DNA of 64,000 nucleotides, from NCBI RefSeq assembly GCF_016806695.1, contig NZ_WUED01000002.1, forward strand, positions 82,703 through 146,702, in the 5' to 3' direction. This stretch comes from Campylobacter bilis (GTDB taxonomy: Bacteria > Campylobacterota > Campylobacteria > Campylobacterales > Campylobacteraceae). Below are positions 18,462 to 28,428 of the stretch, in pieces; the stretch's first letter is position 1; each line of letters opens with the position of its first letter. The translations under genes were made by a program, and so were the position numbers. The notes under the pieces were generated by a model that was not told the DNA's origin, did no database searches, and saw only the letters and a list, made by a program, of their open reading frames with translations.

Positions 18462-19277
18462 ATGGAAAAGATGCGAGGGGTTTTTTGTATTATTATATTT
18501 TTTTCTTTGTTACATTGTGATGAGCTTGCAGATGCTTTAGCTAAAAATAATTCTAGAAATTCTTGGAAATATTTTGATTATAAAAAAATTAAAAAAGCAC
18601 CGCAAATTCCAGAAGAAAATATCGATTTGCAAAGTACTTTTGATAATTTACTTTCAAAAGTTTTAGAAAACAATAATGGCATAGATAAAACAGATGGAAA
18701 TTTAGATTTTGAAAATGAAAATGCTCAAGTTAAAAATTTAAATTCTCTTTATGAGTGGGAGAATAATTCTTTGCTTTTTCAAAAAGAACTTTTTATAGAT
18801 CAAAGCAATTATAATTACTCAGGAGGTTTAATCAATCGTTATGAAAAAGATGATTTTTTATTTGGAGTTAATGGTTTTATAGACAAGCAAAAAGAACAAA
18901 AAGATACTAAAAGTTTTGGTGCAGAATTTGGCTATAGTAATTTTATAAAAGCTTATAGTAATTATTATATACCTAATGAAGCAGAAAAGAATTTGCAACT
19001 TGGAGTAAGTTTTGTAATTCCTGCTTATACGGCTTTTGCTTTTGATATAAGCAAAGACAATGATAAAATAAATTATCAAATGTCTTATTCTCCTTATAGT
19101 GTGTTTAGTTTAAATTTATTGCATCGTGATTACAATGCTAGAGAAAGCATTGATGATACTGTTGTTCGATTGGGGTTTAGCTTCAATTTTAAGGAAGACT
19201 TTTTAAAACAATTTAGAAAAAAAGACAATGCTTTAAAAGAAATAAATCGATACGATTTTCTTCAAAGAACGTATTAA
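18462..19277 (+). CDS. Stand-alone inverse-autotransporter-like beta-barrel protein
   Basis: A 271-residue exported protein with an N-terminal signal (about residues 5-18, ending HCDELADALA). The second half resembles the intimin/invasin (inverse autotransporter) beta-domain: GGLINRYEKDDFLFGVNGFID, then KSFGAEFGYSNFIKAYSNYY, repeated strands, and a final RLGFSFNF strand. No LysM domain and no C-terminal passenger follow; the protein stops about 25 residues after the barrel-like part. It corresponds in position to C. jejuni Cj1193c (annotated only as periplasmic in my memory). ATG follows AAAGAGGGAAT. Confidence 0.65.
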   Translation: MEKMRGVFCIIIFFSLLHCDELADALAKNNSRNSWKYFDYKKIKKAPQIPEENIDLQSTFDNLLSKVLENNNGIDKTDGNLDFENENAQVKNLNSLYEWENNSLLFQKELFIDQSNYNYSGGLINRYEKDDFLFGVNGFIDKQKEQKDTKSFGAEFGYSNFIKAYSNYYIPNEAEKNLQLGVSFVIPAYTAFAFDISKDNDKINYQMSYSPYSVFSLNLLHRDYNARESIDDTVVRLGFSFNFKEDFLKQFRKKDNALKEINRYDFLQRTY

Positions 19278-20650
19278 GTCATTCCTGCATTATGAAATTT
19301 TTCTGGATTATTTATAGCATAATTGAATTGTTCCCAATTGATTTGTTTATCCCAGATTGCAACGATTAAAGCCGCGACACTGTTTCCACATAGATTTCCT
19401 ACAGATCTCATTTCAGACATAAATTTATCAACTCCTAAAAGAACGCTTATTGCAGCTACAGGTAACACCTGTGCTAAAGTTGCATTTGCTTCGGCAATTT
19501 GCATGTTTGCTAGAGCTGTTAAGGTGCTTCCTAGTACTATAAAGCCTGATCCAGTGACACCTACTGCACCTTTTGAGGCTATCATTAAAACTATTAGAAT
19601 GCTGATTTCGTGACTTAAACTTAAATTAACATTATAAGCTTGTGCTAAGAAAATAAGACTCATAGCTAAATAAATATTGGTACAATCAAGATTAAAGCTG
19701 TATCCTGTGGATAGGACAAGTCCTACGGTTGTTTTAGAAATTCCTGCTTTTTCAAGTTTACGCATTAAAGGAGCAAGAGCAGATTCGCTTGAGCTAGTTG
19801 CAAAAACAATCAATACCTCCCTTGATATAAATCTCATGAAATTAAATATATTTACTTTTGCAAAATAGCAAATCAGGCCTAAAATTCCAAATATAAATAT
19901 AAGACATGAAATGAGCATCACTAAAAGCAAATAAGCAAGATTGATTAAAGAGTTAATTCCATATTGTGCTATGAGTACAGCCATGGCTGAAAATGCTGCA
20001 ATAGGACTAAAATACATAATAATTTGTAAGATTTTAAAGACAAAATTTTGTATGATTTCAAAAAATCTTTGTATGGCTTGTTTATCTTCTGTTTTCATTA
20101 AAGAAATGATTAAAGCACTAATAATAGCAAGGAATAAAACTTGTATAGTTTTTCCTTGTGTGAAAGGCGTGATGATATCAGTAGGTATGGCGTTTTTTAA
20201 AATATGTATGATTTCTGAACTTGCATCAACTTGAGTGCCTTGAACAATATATTTTTCTACACTTTTAGAGTCTATTTTATTAGGATCAAGATTCATCCCG
20301 TGTCCAGGTTGCATAATATTTGCCATAAAAATACCAATAATTAGGGCAAGTGTGCTTACAACTTCAAAATAAATTCCTGCTTTAAGACCTATGCTTCCTA
20401 CTTTTTTTAAGCTTTCAAGGCTTATAATCCCTAAAATCAAAGTGACAAAAATAATAGGACCAATGAGTAATTTTAAAGCTTGTATAAAATAATCAATTCC
20501 TGGTTTGCTAGCAATAGCTAATTCTTTATCTGTATATCCAAGTATAATACCTGTTATAATGCCTATAATGACCCAAAATCCAAGGCTTTTTATAATACGT
20601 TTGTATAAAGGTGGATTTGTTTTTGTGAAAGTTTGATTTAAAGTTTCCAA
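19274..20650 (-). CDS. dctA: C4-dicarboxylate:cation symporter DctA
   Basis: Imports aspartate, fumarate, succinate or related acids (DAACS family). About 458 residues with eight predicted helices, including the SSSESALAPLMRKLEKAGI re-entrant loop, the substrate-binding GYSFNLDCTNIYLAMS and GVTGSGFIVLGSTL. I place the start at TTG 20650 because it follows AAGGAGGATGC; the upstream ATG 20701 lacks a Shine-Dalgarno and adds a non-conserved basic stretch. Its 3' end overlaps the convergent barrel gene by 4 bp. Confidence 0.9.
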   Translation of the reverse strand: METLNQTFTKTNPPLYKRIIKSLGFWVIIGIITGIILGYTDKELAIASKPGIDYFIQALKLLIGPIIFVTLILGIISLESLKKVGSIGLKAGIYFEVVSTLALIIGIFMANIMQPGHGMNLDPNKIDSKSVEKYIVQGTQVDASSEIIHILKNAIPTDIITPFTQGKTIQVLFLAIISALIISLMKTEDKQAIQRFFEIIQNFVFKILQIIMYFSPIAAFSAMAVLIAQYGINSLINLAYLLLVMLISCLIFIFGILGLICYFAKVNIFNFMRFISREVLIVFATSSSESALAPLMRKLEKAGISKTTVGLVLSTGYSFNLDCTNIYLAMSLIFLAQAYNVNLSLSHEISILIVLMIASKGAVGVTGSGFIVLGSTLTALANMQIAEANATLAQVLPVAAISVLLGVDKFMSEMRSVGNLCGNSVAALIVAIWDKQINWEQFNYAINNPEKFHNAGMT

Positions 20651-20701
20651 GCATCCTCCTTGAGATTTGATCTTTTTATTTTTAAGATAAAACATTTGCA
20701 T

Positions 20702-21268
20702 TTCAAATTAAAAGTTTTTTAAATTATAAAAAATATTTTTTAAAAGTATTTTAATTTTTGATATTTGGCATTTTTTAGGCTAAATATTTTATTAAGAGTG
20801 TATTAAAGAAACAATATTTTTTATGAACAAATTTATTTTGATTATTTTTAAAGTTATTTAGTCTATCACCCAGAGTGATGATAACTTTGATGTATTGCTT
20901 GAGAGTTTTGGTATTGTTGATGAAGTATTTGCTAATAATATTACTTTGTAATTTATAATTAATATAAAATTAAGATGTATTTTTTAATTATAGTTTATTA
21001 TTTTTCAATAAAGTTAAAAAAGGTTGGCGATTAAAACAAATTGAGATAAATTTTTTAATTCTTTGTTAAAGAATTAAAAAAAGCAATTTTGATATATAGA
21101 ATAGTTTGTGTAAAAATTAAAAATTAGCCCAAATTGCAAATAATCTTAACAGTACTATTGACATATCTAAGAAAATCAATAAGGCTTCTTAGATTTAAAA
21201 ACGAGTTTGTTTTAAGTCTAAATATTATATAATCTTTCTTAAAAATTTATCATTTTTCAAGGCAAAAT
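20702..21268. other. 567-bp gene-poor gap where C. jejuni carries cet energy-taxis genes
   Basis: Very AT-rich and without a convincing gene. In NCTC 11168 the interval between dctA and gidA/mnmG holds cetA, cetB and a paralogue (Cj1189c-Cj1191c, from memory). Here only short open stretches remain on the plus strand: 20862-20951 (29 codons, SITQSDDNFDVLLESFG..., no start) and about 21123-21192 (AQIANNLNSTIDISKKINKAS, coil-like). Whether these are cet remnants cannot be told by eye. The mnmG promoter lies at the right end. Confidence 0.5.
21228..21233 (+). promoter_or_regulatory. Predicted mnmG -10 box
   Basis: TATAAT (AATATTATATAATC) 35 bp before the mnmG ATG, with an AAGGCAAAAT Shine-Dalgarno between them. 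Confidence 0.5.
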
Positions 21269-23128
21269 ATGTTTGATATCATTGTTATAGGTGGCGGTCA
21301 TGCAGGGATTGAAGCAAGTGCTGCAGCCGCTAGAATGGGTAAGAAAACCTTACTTTTAACTACTTTAATTGATCAAATAGGAGCAGCAAGCTGTAATCCA
21401 GCTATAGGTGGACTTGCTAAAGGGCATTTAGTAAAAGAGCTTGATGCTATGGGCGGACTTATGGGTGAAATTACAGATCAAGCAGGGATACAATTTCGCA
21501 TTTTAAATGAAAGTAAAGGCGTGGCTGTACAAGGCAGTAGAGCTCAAATTGATATGGATAAATATCGTATTATTACACGCAATAAACTTTTAAAATTGTC
21601 AAATTTAGAAATTTCTCAAGAGCAAGCTACGGCTTTAATTTTAGAAAATAATGAAGTTAAAGGTGTGCAAACAAATTTAGAAAATAAATACCTTACTAAA
21701 AAGGTGATACTTACAACAGGAACTTTTTTAAATGGTCTTATTCATGTGGGTGAAAATAAACTTGAAGCAGGAAGAGTAGGGGAGTTAGCTTCGCTTAAAC
21801 TTGGTAATTATTTGCAAACTTTAGGTTTGAAAATAGGGCGTTTAAAAACAGGAACTTGTCCAAGAGTGGATGCAAAAACTATTGATTTTAGCGTACTTGA
21901 AATTCAAAATGGAGATATGTATCCTAAGGCTTTTAGTTTTCGTTCAAAAAATTTCAATCCCAAGCAACTTCCTTGCTATATAGCACGTACCAATGATACC
22001 ACACATGAAATTATTAAAAAGAATTTTTATCGTGCTCCATTATTTACAGGACAGATTGAAGGTGTAGGGCCTAGATACTGTCCTTCTATAGAGGATAAAA
22101 TCAAACGTTTTTCTGATAAGCAAAGTCACCATCTTTTCATAGAGCCTCAAACTATTGATGCAACAGAGTATTATATTAATGGTTTTTCAACTTCTTTGCC
22201 TTATGAAGTGCAAATTCAAATGTTGCATACAATAAAGGGCTTTGAAAAAGCTAAAATTACGCGTTTTGGTTATGCTATAGAATATGATTATATAGAACCT
22301 ACCCAATTAAAACATACTTTAGAGCTTAAAAAAATTAATAATCTTTATTGTGCAGGACAGATTAATGGAACAACAGGTTATGAGGAAGCTGCAGCACAAG
22401 GTTTTATGGCCGGAATTAATGCGTGTTTGAGTATAGATGCAAAAGAGCCTTTTATTTTAAGACGTGATGAGGCTTATATTGGTGTTTTAATTGATGATTT
22501 GGTGATTAAAGGCACAAAAGAACCTTACAGGATGTTTACTTCAAGAGCTGAGTTTAGATTGCTTTTAAGGGAAGAGAATGCTATACTTAGGCTTGGAAAA
22601 TATGGCTATGATATGGGGCTTTTAAATGATGAAGATTTTATGTATATTCAAAATATTAAAAATAATTTTGATAAAGGACTTGGGTTTTTGCTTTCTACAG
22701 AGTTGACTCCAAATAACCAAAACAATGCTTTTTTAGACAGCTTGGGTGAGGATAAAATTTCTTCCATTGTAAATCTTCAAAAAATTGTTGCAAGATCTAG
22801 TTTTAATATAGAAAAATTAAAAAAACTCGATCCTATGTTTGAAATTATGGATGAGCATTCTTTAAGAGAAATTTTAAATGAAGCAAAATACTACCATTAT
22901 ATAAGTATGCAAAAAGCCCAGGTAGAAAAAATGAAAAGTTTAAATATGCTTAAAATTCCTCATGATTTTGATTTTGCGAAAGTGAGTGGTTTAAGCAATG
23001 AGGTTGTAGAAAAGCTTAATTATCATAAGCCACCCACCCTTTTTGCTGCAAGTCAGATCAGTGGAATCACTCCTGCAGCACTTGATATTTTACAAATTTA
23101 TATAAAAATACAAAAGAAAAAAAATTAA
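21269..23128 (+). CDS. mnmG: tRNA uridine 5-carboxymethylaminomethyl modification enzyme MnmG (GidA)
   Basis: With MnmE it forms cmnm5U34 at the wobble position of several tRNAs, using FAD. 619 residues; N-terminal FAD motif [35 protein letters not shown], the TGTFLNG and [12 protein letters not shown] signatures, and [19 protein letters not shown]. The C terminus ends [19 protein letters not shown], as usual. Confidence 0.97.
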   Translation: MFDIIVIGGGHAGIEASAAAARMGKKTLLLTTLIDQIGAASCNPAIGGLAKGHLVKELDAMGGLMGEITDQAGIQFRILNESKGVAVQGSRAQIDMDKYRIITRNKLLKLSNLEISQEQATALILENNEVKGVQTNLENKYLTKKVILTTGTFLNGLIHVGENKLEAGRVGELASLKLGNYLQTLGLKIGRLKTGTCPRVDAKTIDFSVLEIQNGDMYPKAFSFRSKNFNPKQLPCYIARTNDTTHEIIKKNFYRAPLFTGQIEGVGPRYCPSIEDKIKRFSDKQSHHLFIEPQTIDATEYYINGFSTSLPYEVQIQMLHTIKGFEKAKITRFGYAIEYDYIEPTQLKHTLELKKINNLYCAGQINGTTGYEEAAAQGFMAGINACLSIDAKEPFILRRDEAYIGVLIDDLVIKGTKEPYRMFTSRAEFRLLLREENAILRLGKYGYDMGLLNDEDFMYIQNIKNNFDKGLGFLLSTELTPNNQNNAFLDSLGEDKISSIVNLQKIVARSSFNIEKLKKLDPMFEIMDEHSLREILNEAKYYHYISMQKAQVEKMKSLNMLKIPHDFDFAKVSGLSNEVVEKLNYHKPPTLFAASQISGITPAALDILQIYIKIQKKKN

Positions 23129-23341
23129 TTTTTATTATTTTATAGTTTATTTTGTTTTTTAAAAATTTAATGAAATTATTTTGCGTATTTTTTCAATTTT
23201 TTGAGTTTTCTATCTAATGTCTTCTTTCTTTATTTTTATTAATACATAAAATCAAAACTTAATCAAAACAAAGAAAAAATTTATTTTAATTTGGATAGAA
23301 TTCTAGTTTTGTTAAATAATTAAAAATCGAAAGGACAAGTT

Positions 23342-23845
23342 ATGGCTACATCTAAGAGTAGACGAAGCTTTATAGGTTTCGCATTTGGAAGCGTAGCTGC
23401 TGTGGGCGGTGTTTTCTCGCTTGTCGCGATGAAAAAAACTTGGGATCCCCTTCCAAGTGTTAAAGCTGCAGGCTTTACTACAGTAGATTTATCTGGAATG
23501 CAAGATGGAGAACTTAGAACTATAGAATGGCGTAAAAAACCCATTTTTATATTGAAAAAAGATGCAAATATGCCAAAAGATGCAAAACGCGATGTTATTG
23601 TAGCAAATGCGGCTTATACTGTAGTTATAGGGCTTTGTACGCATTTAGGTTGTATACCTGCTTATCAAGCTAGTGAGCAATTATTCAAATGTGCCTGTCA
23701 TGGTGGAGAATTTGATACTAGTGGAAAAAATGTTTTTGGACCTCCTCCAAAACCTCTTGAAATTCCTCCTTTTAAAATTGATGGAACCAAACTTGTTTTA
23801 GGTGAAGAAGGTTCTGAGTATAAAAAAATGATAGCGGAGGCTTAA
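23342..23845 (+). CDS. petA: Ubiquinol-cytochrome c reductase Rieske iron-sulfur subunit
   Basis: Rieske 2Fe-2S subunit of the bc1 complex, which passes electrons from menaquinol to cytochrome c. 167 residues. The N terminus has a twin-arginine (Tat) pattern, SRRSFIGFAFG, with a membrane segment (about 10-28). The cluster ligands are in CTHLGC (Cys99, His101) and CACHGG (Cys117, His120). ATG follows GAAAGGACAAGTT. The arsB gene I remember between gidA and petA in NCTC 11168 is absent; only 213 bp separate them here. Confidence 0.96.
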   Translation: MATSKSRRSFIGFAFGSVAAVGGVFSLVAMKKTWDPLPSVKAAGFTTVDLSGMQDGELRTIEWRKKPIFILKKDANMPKDAKRDVIVANAAYTVVIGLCTHLGCIPAYQASEQLFKCACHGGEFDTSGKNVFGPPPKPLEIPPFKIDGTKLVLGEEGSEYKKMIAEA

Positions 23846-23846
23846 G

Positions 23847-25094
23847 ATGGCACAAATTAGAAAAGCTGATGGTCTTTTAGATTGGCTTGATCAAAGACTT
23901 GCAATACACAAATTACTTGATGTTTTGATGATAAAATATTGGATACCAAAGCAAATTAATTTTCTTTGGGCCATGGGGGTTATTTTAACTACTTTGTTTG
24001 CAGTGCTTTTTGTTACAGGGCTTTTGCTTGTGATGTATTATAAGCCTGATACAGCACTTGCTTTTGATAGTGTTAATAAAACTATCATGCAAGAAGTAGA
24101 TTATGGTTGGCTTTGGCGTCATATGCACGGTGTTGCCGCTTCAATTGTATTTTTAATTATATATATACATATGTTAACAGGAATTTATTATGGTTCTTAT
24201 AAAAAGGGCCGTGAGATGATTTGGGTTAGCGGTATGCTTTTGTTTGTAGTATTTTCTGCTGAAGCTTTTAGTGGCTATATGCTTCCTTGGGGTCAAATGA
24301 GCTATTGGGCAGCTCAAGTTATTACAAATCTTTTTGGTGGTATTCCTTTTATTGGTCCTGAACTTGTGATTTGGATTCGCGGAGATTATGCAGTTTCTGA
24401 TCCGACTTTAACAAGATTTTTTATGTTGCATGTATGCTTACTTCCTATAGTTATTATAGCTATTATAGTATTTCATTTTTACTCTTTAAGAATTCCTCAT
24501 GTAAATAATGAAATTTCTGAGGAATTAGATTTTGATTTGGAAGCTGAAAAATACATGGCAGGGGATACAAAAAGTTCTAAAGTCATTCCTTTTTGGCCAG
24601 GATTTTTATCTAAAGATTTTATGTATATAAGCTTTTTTATGATTTTCTTTTTTTATTTAGTGTGTTTTAAATTCGATTTTGCAATGGATCCTATTAATTT
24701 TGATCCTGCAGATGCACTTAAAACTCCAGCACATATTTATCCTGAGTGGTATTTTTTGTGGAGTTATGAGGTTTTAAGAGGATTTTTCTTTGATATTGCT
24801 GGTATTAAAGCTTTTGATATAGGTTTGCTTGCTTTTGGTATTGCCCAGGTGATTTTCTTTTTGCTTCCTTGGCTTGATAGAAGCGATGTTGTAAAACCAG
24901 CACATGAAAGACCTTTATTTTTTATTTGGTTTTGGATTTTATTGATTGATTTGATTGTTCTTACAATTTATGGAAAACTTCCTCCAACAGGTGTTAATGC
25001 TTGGGTTGGATTTTATGCTTCTGTTGTGTTTTTACTTTTGCTTATTGTAGTTTTACCAATTATTACAATTATGGAAAAAAAAGGAGCTAAATAA
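23847..25094 (+). CDS. petB: Ubiquinol-cytochrome c reductase cytochrome b subunit
   Basis: Membrane core of bc1, with two b hemes and the quinone sites. 415 residues; the heme-ligating histidines lie in WRHMHGVAASIVFLIIYIHML and in the later MLHVCLLPIVIIAIIVFHFYSL helix. The Qo-site PEWY motif is present (HIYPEWYFLWSYEVLRG). It starts 1 bp after petA and overlaps petC by one base. Confidence 0.97.
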   Translation: MAQIRKADGLLDWLDQRLAIHKLLDVLMIKYWIPKQINFLWAMGVILTTLFAVLFVTGLLLVMYYKPDTALAFDSVNKTIMQEVDYGWLWRHMHGVAASIVFLIIYIHMLTGIYYGSYKKGREMIWVSGMLLFVVFSAEAFSGYMLPWGQMSYWAAQVITNLFGGIPFIGPELVIWIRGDYAVSDPTLTRFFMLHVCLLPIVIIAIIVFHFYSLRIPHVNNEISEELDFDLEAEKYMAGDTKSSKVIPFWPGFLSKDFMYISFFMIFFFYLVCFKFDFAMDPINFDPADALKTPAHIYPEWYFLWSYEVLRGFFFDIAGIKAFDIGLLAFGIAQVIFFLLPWLDRSDVVKPAHERPLFFIWFWILLIDLIVLTIYGKLPPTGVNAWVGFYASVVFLLLLIVVLPIITIMEKKGAK

Positions 25095-26218
25095 TGAGAG
25101 AATTAAAAATATTTTTAGTAGTAGTTGTTTTTACTGCACTTGTGTATTGGGGCGTAGAGCCTTATGCACACTCGGTAATGAAACCTCATGTTACTCCTGC
25201 TAATTTTGATTTTGCTGTTGAAGATACTACTTTTGCAAAAAATACAGTCCAAAATAAGGAATTAGCTTTAAAAGAAGCACAAGCTTTGGGCGATTTAGCA
25301 AAAATTAAAAGTGCACAAAAAGAACTTGATGAGGCTAAAGCGAATTTAAATAAAATCGAAGCCCTTTGGGCTGAGGTTGCAAAAATAGATTTTGCTAAAG
25401 GCGATGCAAAAAAAGGGAAAGAATTTTTTAATAATAATTGTTTTGCATGTCATGGTATAAAAGAAGATGGAATTATGGCAAATATTACTGATTCTTCTAT
25501 GGGGGTTGTCCCACCTGATCTTAGTTCAGCAGGCGCTATATTTGATGAGAAGTTTTTAGCTGCTTTGATCATGCATCCTGCACTTGCTTTAAAAGTTGAT
25601 CATAAATTTGCAGATGCTTTTATCATGACAGCTTATAATAGTGAAACTTCAGGAGACAGCCAAGATCTTGTAAATGAGAATATAGCTAATGTTATTGCTT
25701 ATCTTAAAGAAGTAAGCCTTCAATTTGAAGCCAATCAGAACTTAGCTATTAAAAAAGAAGTTGAAGTTAAATATGCTAATATGGAAAATAATGATCAAAA
25801 ATTAGCTTTAATGCAAAAAGATATAGCTTTTGCTAAAAATAAAGCTACTTTTATTGAGGCTTGTGGACGTTGTCATGATATGAAATATGATAATTTCTTT
25901 GCTCCATCAAATAAAAATGATTTAAAAGCTTATTTAGGGTCGGTTCCACCTGATCTTTCTATGATGATTAGATCCCGTGGTCAAGAGTATTTACATGATT
26001 TTATCAATAATACGCAAAAACTTCTCCCAGGAACTGCTATGCCAAGAGTAGGCTTAAAAGAATCTGCACAAGCTAAAGTTATATCTTATATCGAACAAGT
26101 AGGTGATAGTAAAAAAGAAGAAAGAAAAATTCTTGGGCTTTACATTATAGCTTTCTTTGTGATTTTAAGTGTTTTTGCTGTAGCTTGGAAACGTTCTGTT
26201 TGGTCTAAATTACATTGA
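25094..26218 (+). CDS. petC: Di-heme cytochrome c subunit of bc1 complex
   Basis: Epsilonproteobacterial bc1 complexes use a di-heme c-type subunit in place of monoheme c1. 374 residues with an N-terminal membrane anchor (about 4-20), an Ala/Lys-rich coiled segment (about 50-95), and two CxxCH heme sites, CFACH (116-120) and CGRCH (about 257-261). A second membrane helix lies near the C terminus (IIAFFVILSVFAVAWKRS). Two PPDLS motifs follow the hemes. Confidence 0.93.
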   Translation: MRELKIFLVVVVFTALVYWGVEPYAHSVMKPHVTPANFDFAVEDTTFAKNTVQNKELALKEAQALGDLAKIKSAQKELDEAKANLNKIEALWAEVAKIDFAKGDAKKGKEFFNNNCFACHGIKEDGIMANITDSSMGVVPPDLSSAGAIFDEKFLAALIMHPALALKVDHKFADAFIMTAYNSETSGDSQDLVNENIANVIAYLKEVSLQFEANQNLAIKKEVEVKYANMENNDQKLALMQKDIAFAKNKATFIEACGRCHDMKYDNFFAPSNKNDLKAYLGSVPPDLSMMIRSRGQEYLHDFINNTQKLLPGTAMPRVGLKESAQAKVISYIEQVGDSKKEERKILGLYIIAFFVILSVFAVAWKRSVWSKLH

Positions 26219-26238
26219 TATAACATTTTAATATTACA

Positions 26239-26271
26239 TTTTTACCACTATTTGCCTTTTAGTGGTAAAAA
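26239..26271 (+). terminator. Rho-independent terminator after petABC
   Basis: A perfect 12-bp inverted repeat (TTTTTACCACTA/TAGTGGTAAAAA) with a 9-base loop starts 21 bp after the petC stop. The A/T flanks would allow function in both directions. Confidence 0.75.
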
Positions 26272-26365
26272 ATCCCATTTTTTCTACATTTTTATTAAAT
26301 TTTAATATTCAAAGAGAGATACTTTACGCTGTAAAATTATTTTTATATATTTAGGAGTATTTTTT

Positions 26366-27529
26366 ATGTTAGAAAAAAAATTAATTAAATTTATTTTAAA
26401 AAAATGGAATTATGGAGATTTTAGAATTGTTTTTTGGGATAAAGAAGAAGTTTTTATTGGAAAAAAACCTAGTAAGTTTTCTTTAATTTTTAAAGAAAAA
26501 ATTCCTTTTTTAAAATTATTTGAGGATACAAGTTTAGTTTTTGCTAAACATTATATGGAAGCTAAACTTGATATAGAAGGTGATTATGATGAAATTGCTA
26601 AAGTGTTGTATTATTTTTCTAATCGACGTTTTTTAAAAAATAAAGAACAAGTATTAAGTAAAATCAATCAAAAACAAGAAAGTAAAAATATTAAGAGCCA
26701 TTATGATATAGGCAATGATTTTTATAAACTTTGGCTTGATGATACGATGAGTTATTCTTGTGCGTATTTTAAAAATTGCAATGATACGCTTTATGAGGCT
26801 CAGATTAATAAAATAGAACACACTCTTAAAAAACTTGATTTAAAGCAAAATGAGAAGCTTTTAGATATTGGTTGTGGTTGGGGTTGGCTTTCTATAACAG
26901 CGGCACAAAAATATGGAGTTAAAGTTCTAGGGATTACTATTTCGCAAGAACAATGCAAAAAAGCTCAAGAAAGAGTAAAAGAATTAGGACTTGAGGACAA
27001 AGTAGAAATAAGGCTTCAAAATTATCAAGATTTAGAATTTGAAAATTATTTTGATAAAGTTGTTTCAGTGGGTATGTTTGAACATGTGGGTAAGGAAAAT
27101 TTAGGGCTTTATTTTATGAAAGCTAAGCAAGTGTTAAAGCCAGGAGGAACTATGCTTTTACACTCTATTTTAGCTATGTTTGAAGGTCATACTAATGCTT
27201 GGATAGATAGGTATATTTTCCCGGGGGGTTATTTACCTTCTTTAAGGGAAGTTGTAAGTACTATGAGCGAGTGGGATTTTCACCTTCTTTTAGCTGAAAG
27301 TTTAAGAATTCATTATGCTAAAACTTTGGATTTATGGGAGCAAAACTTCAATCAAGTTTTAGATGAGGTGAGAAAAAACTATGATGAGGAATTTATAAGA
27401 ATGTGGAATTTGTATTTGCGTTCTTGTGCGTCTGCTTTTCGTATTGGAAGTGTAGATTTGTTCCAATTTTTAATTACTAAAGAAATCAATAACAATTTAA
27501 GCCTTACTAAAGAATATATTTATAAGTAA
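26366..27529 (+). CDS. cfa: Cyclopropane-fatty-acyl-phospholipid synthase
   Basis: Adds a methylene group from S-adenosylmethionine across cis double bonds of membrane phospholipids. 387 residues; the family motif HYDIGNDFYKLWLDDTMSYSCAYF, the SAM-binding LLDIGCGWGWLSI (about 166-178) and FEHVGKENLGLYF are present. ATG follows TTTAGGAGT. It has its own short upstream region after the petC terminator. Confidence 0.95.
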   Translation: MLEKKLIKFILKKWNYGDFRIVFWDKEEVFIGKKPSKFSLIFKEKIPFLKLFEDTSLVFAKHYMEAKLDIEGDYDEIAKVLYYFSNRRFLKNKEQVLSKINQKQESKNIKSHYDIGNDFYKLWLDDTMSYSCAYFKNCNDTLYEAQINKIEHTLKKLDLKQNEKLLDIGCGWGWLSITAAQKYGVKVLGITISQEQCKKAQERVKELGLEDKVEIRLQNYQDLEFENYFDKVVSVGMFEHVGKENLGLYFMKAKQVLKPGGTMLLHSILAMFEGHTNAWIDRYIFPGGYLPSLREVVSTMSEWDFHLLLAESLRIHYAKTLDLWEQNFNQVLDEVRKNYDEEFIRMWNLYLRSCASAFRIGSVDLFQFLITKEINNNLSLTKEYIYK

Positions 27530-27548
27530 AAACTAAACTTCAATTCGA

Positions 27549-27554
27549 TATAAT
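27549..27554 (+). promoter_or_regulatory. Predicted rpsB-tsf -10 box
   Basis: TATAAT (TTCGATATAATC) 88 bp before the rpsB ATG, giving a leader of about 80 nt that contains the 27575-27610 stem-loop. Confidence 0.55.
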
Positions 27555-27574
27555 CACACTTTCATTTCACACGC

Positions 27575-27610
27575 ATCAATCCTTTTAGCTTGTAAAATTA
27601 AAGGATGCGG
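27575..27610 (+). promoter_or_regulatory. Candidate rpsB leader stem-loop
   Basis: GCAT...CCTTT pairs with AAAGG-ATGC across a central loop, with a 4-base bulge on the 5' side. It lies in the rpsB 5' leader, where ribosomal protein S2 autoregulates its operon in other bacteria. Found by eye only. Confidence 0.35.
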
Positions 27611-27642
27611 AGGAATAAAGCTAAATTGTTAAGGAGAATTTT

Positions 27643-28428
27643 ATGGTCAGTATGAGAGATTTATTAGAGTGTGGTGTTCATTTTGGGCATCAAACAAGAC
27701 GTTGGAATCCAAAAATGAAAAAATTTATTTTTGGTGAAAGAAAAGGCATTTATGTAATTGATTTACAAAAAACCTTAAGATATTTTAGATATACATATAA
27801 TATTGTCCGTGATGCTGCTGCTGAGGGTAAAACCATACTTTTTGTTGGAACTAAAAAGCAAGCAGGAGGAGCGATAAAAGAATATGCTGAAAAATGCGGT
27901 ATGCCTTATGTCAATCATAGATGGCTTGGTGGTATGATGACAAATTTTGGAACTATACGTCAATCTATTAGAAAATTAGAAGTTATTGAAAAAATGGAAG
28001 AAGATGGAAGTATTAAGCTTTTAACTAAGAAAGAAGCTTTAATGCTTACTCGAAAAAAAGAAAAATTATTAGCTTATCTTGGTGGTATCCGTTATATGAA
28101 AACACAACCTGATATGATTTTTGTTATTGATACGGTAAAAGAAAAAATTGCTGTTCAAGAAGCTAATAGATTAAAAATCCCTGTAGTAGCACCGCTTGAT
28201 ACTAATTGTGATCCTGATTTGGTAACTTATCCAATTCCAGGAAATGATGATGCCATCCGTTCAGTACAGCTTTTTTGTCAAGAAATGGCTGAGGCTATTA
28301 ATGAAGGCAAGGCTTTAAGAGAGCAAGATGATCAGCCTGTAGTAAACGAAGAAAAAGAAATCACAGATGAAGAGAAAAAAGAAGTTTTAGATGAAGCTAT
28401 AGAAGACTTTGATGAGGAGCAAGAATAA
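27643..28428 (+). CDS. rpsB: 30S ribosomal protein S2
   Basis: 261 residues. Family signatures [54 protein letters not shown] and [13 protein letters not shown] are present, and the C terminus is the usual acidic tail. ATG follows AAGGAGAATTTT; its stop overlaps the tsf ATG. Confidence 0.98.
   Translation: MVSMRDLLECGVHFGHQTRRWNPKMKKFIFGERKGIYVIDLQKTLRYFRYTYNIVRDAAAEGKTILFVGTKKQAGGAIKEYAEKCGMPYVNHRWLGGMMTNFGTIRQSIRKLEVIEKMEEDGSIKLLTKKEALMLTRKKEKLLAYLGGIRYMKTQPDMIFVIDTVKEKIAVQEANRLKIPVVAPLDTNCDPDLVTYPIPGNDDAIRSVQLFCQEMAEAINEGKALREQDDQPVVNEEKEITDEEKKEVLDEAIEDFDEEQE

Noticed and set aside
20862..20951. A 29-codon open stretch that might be a cet gene remnant
   Set aside because: No start codon, an in-frame TAG just upstream, and no match that I can confirm by eye; kept only as a note within the gap.
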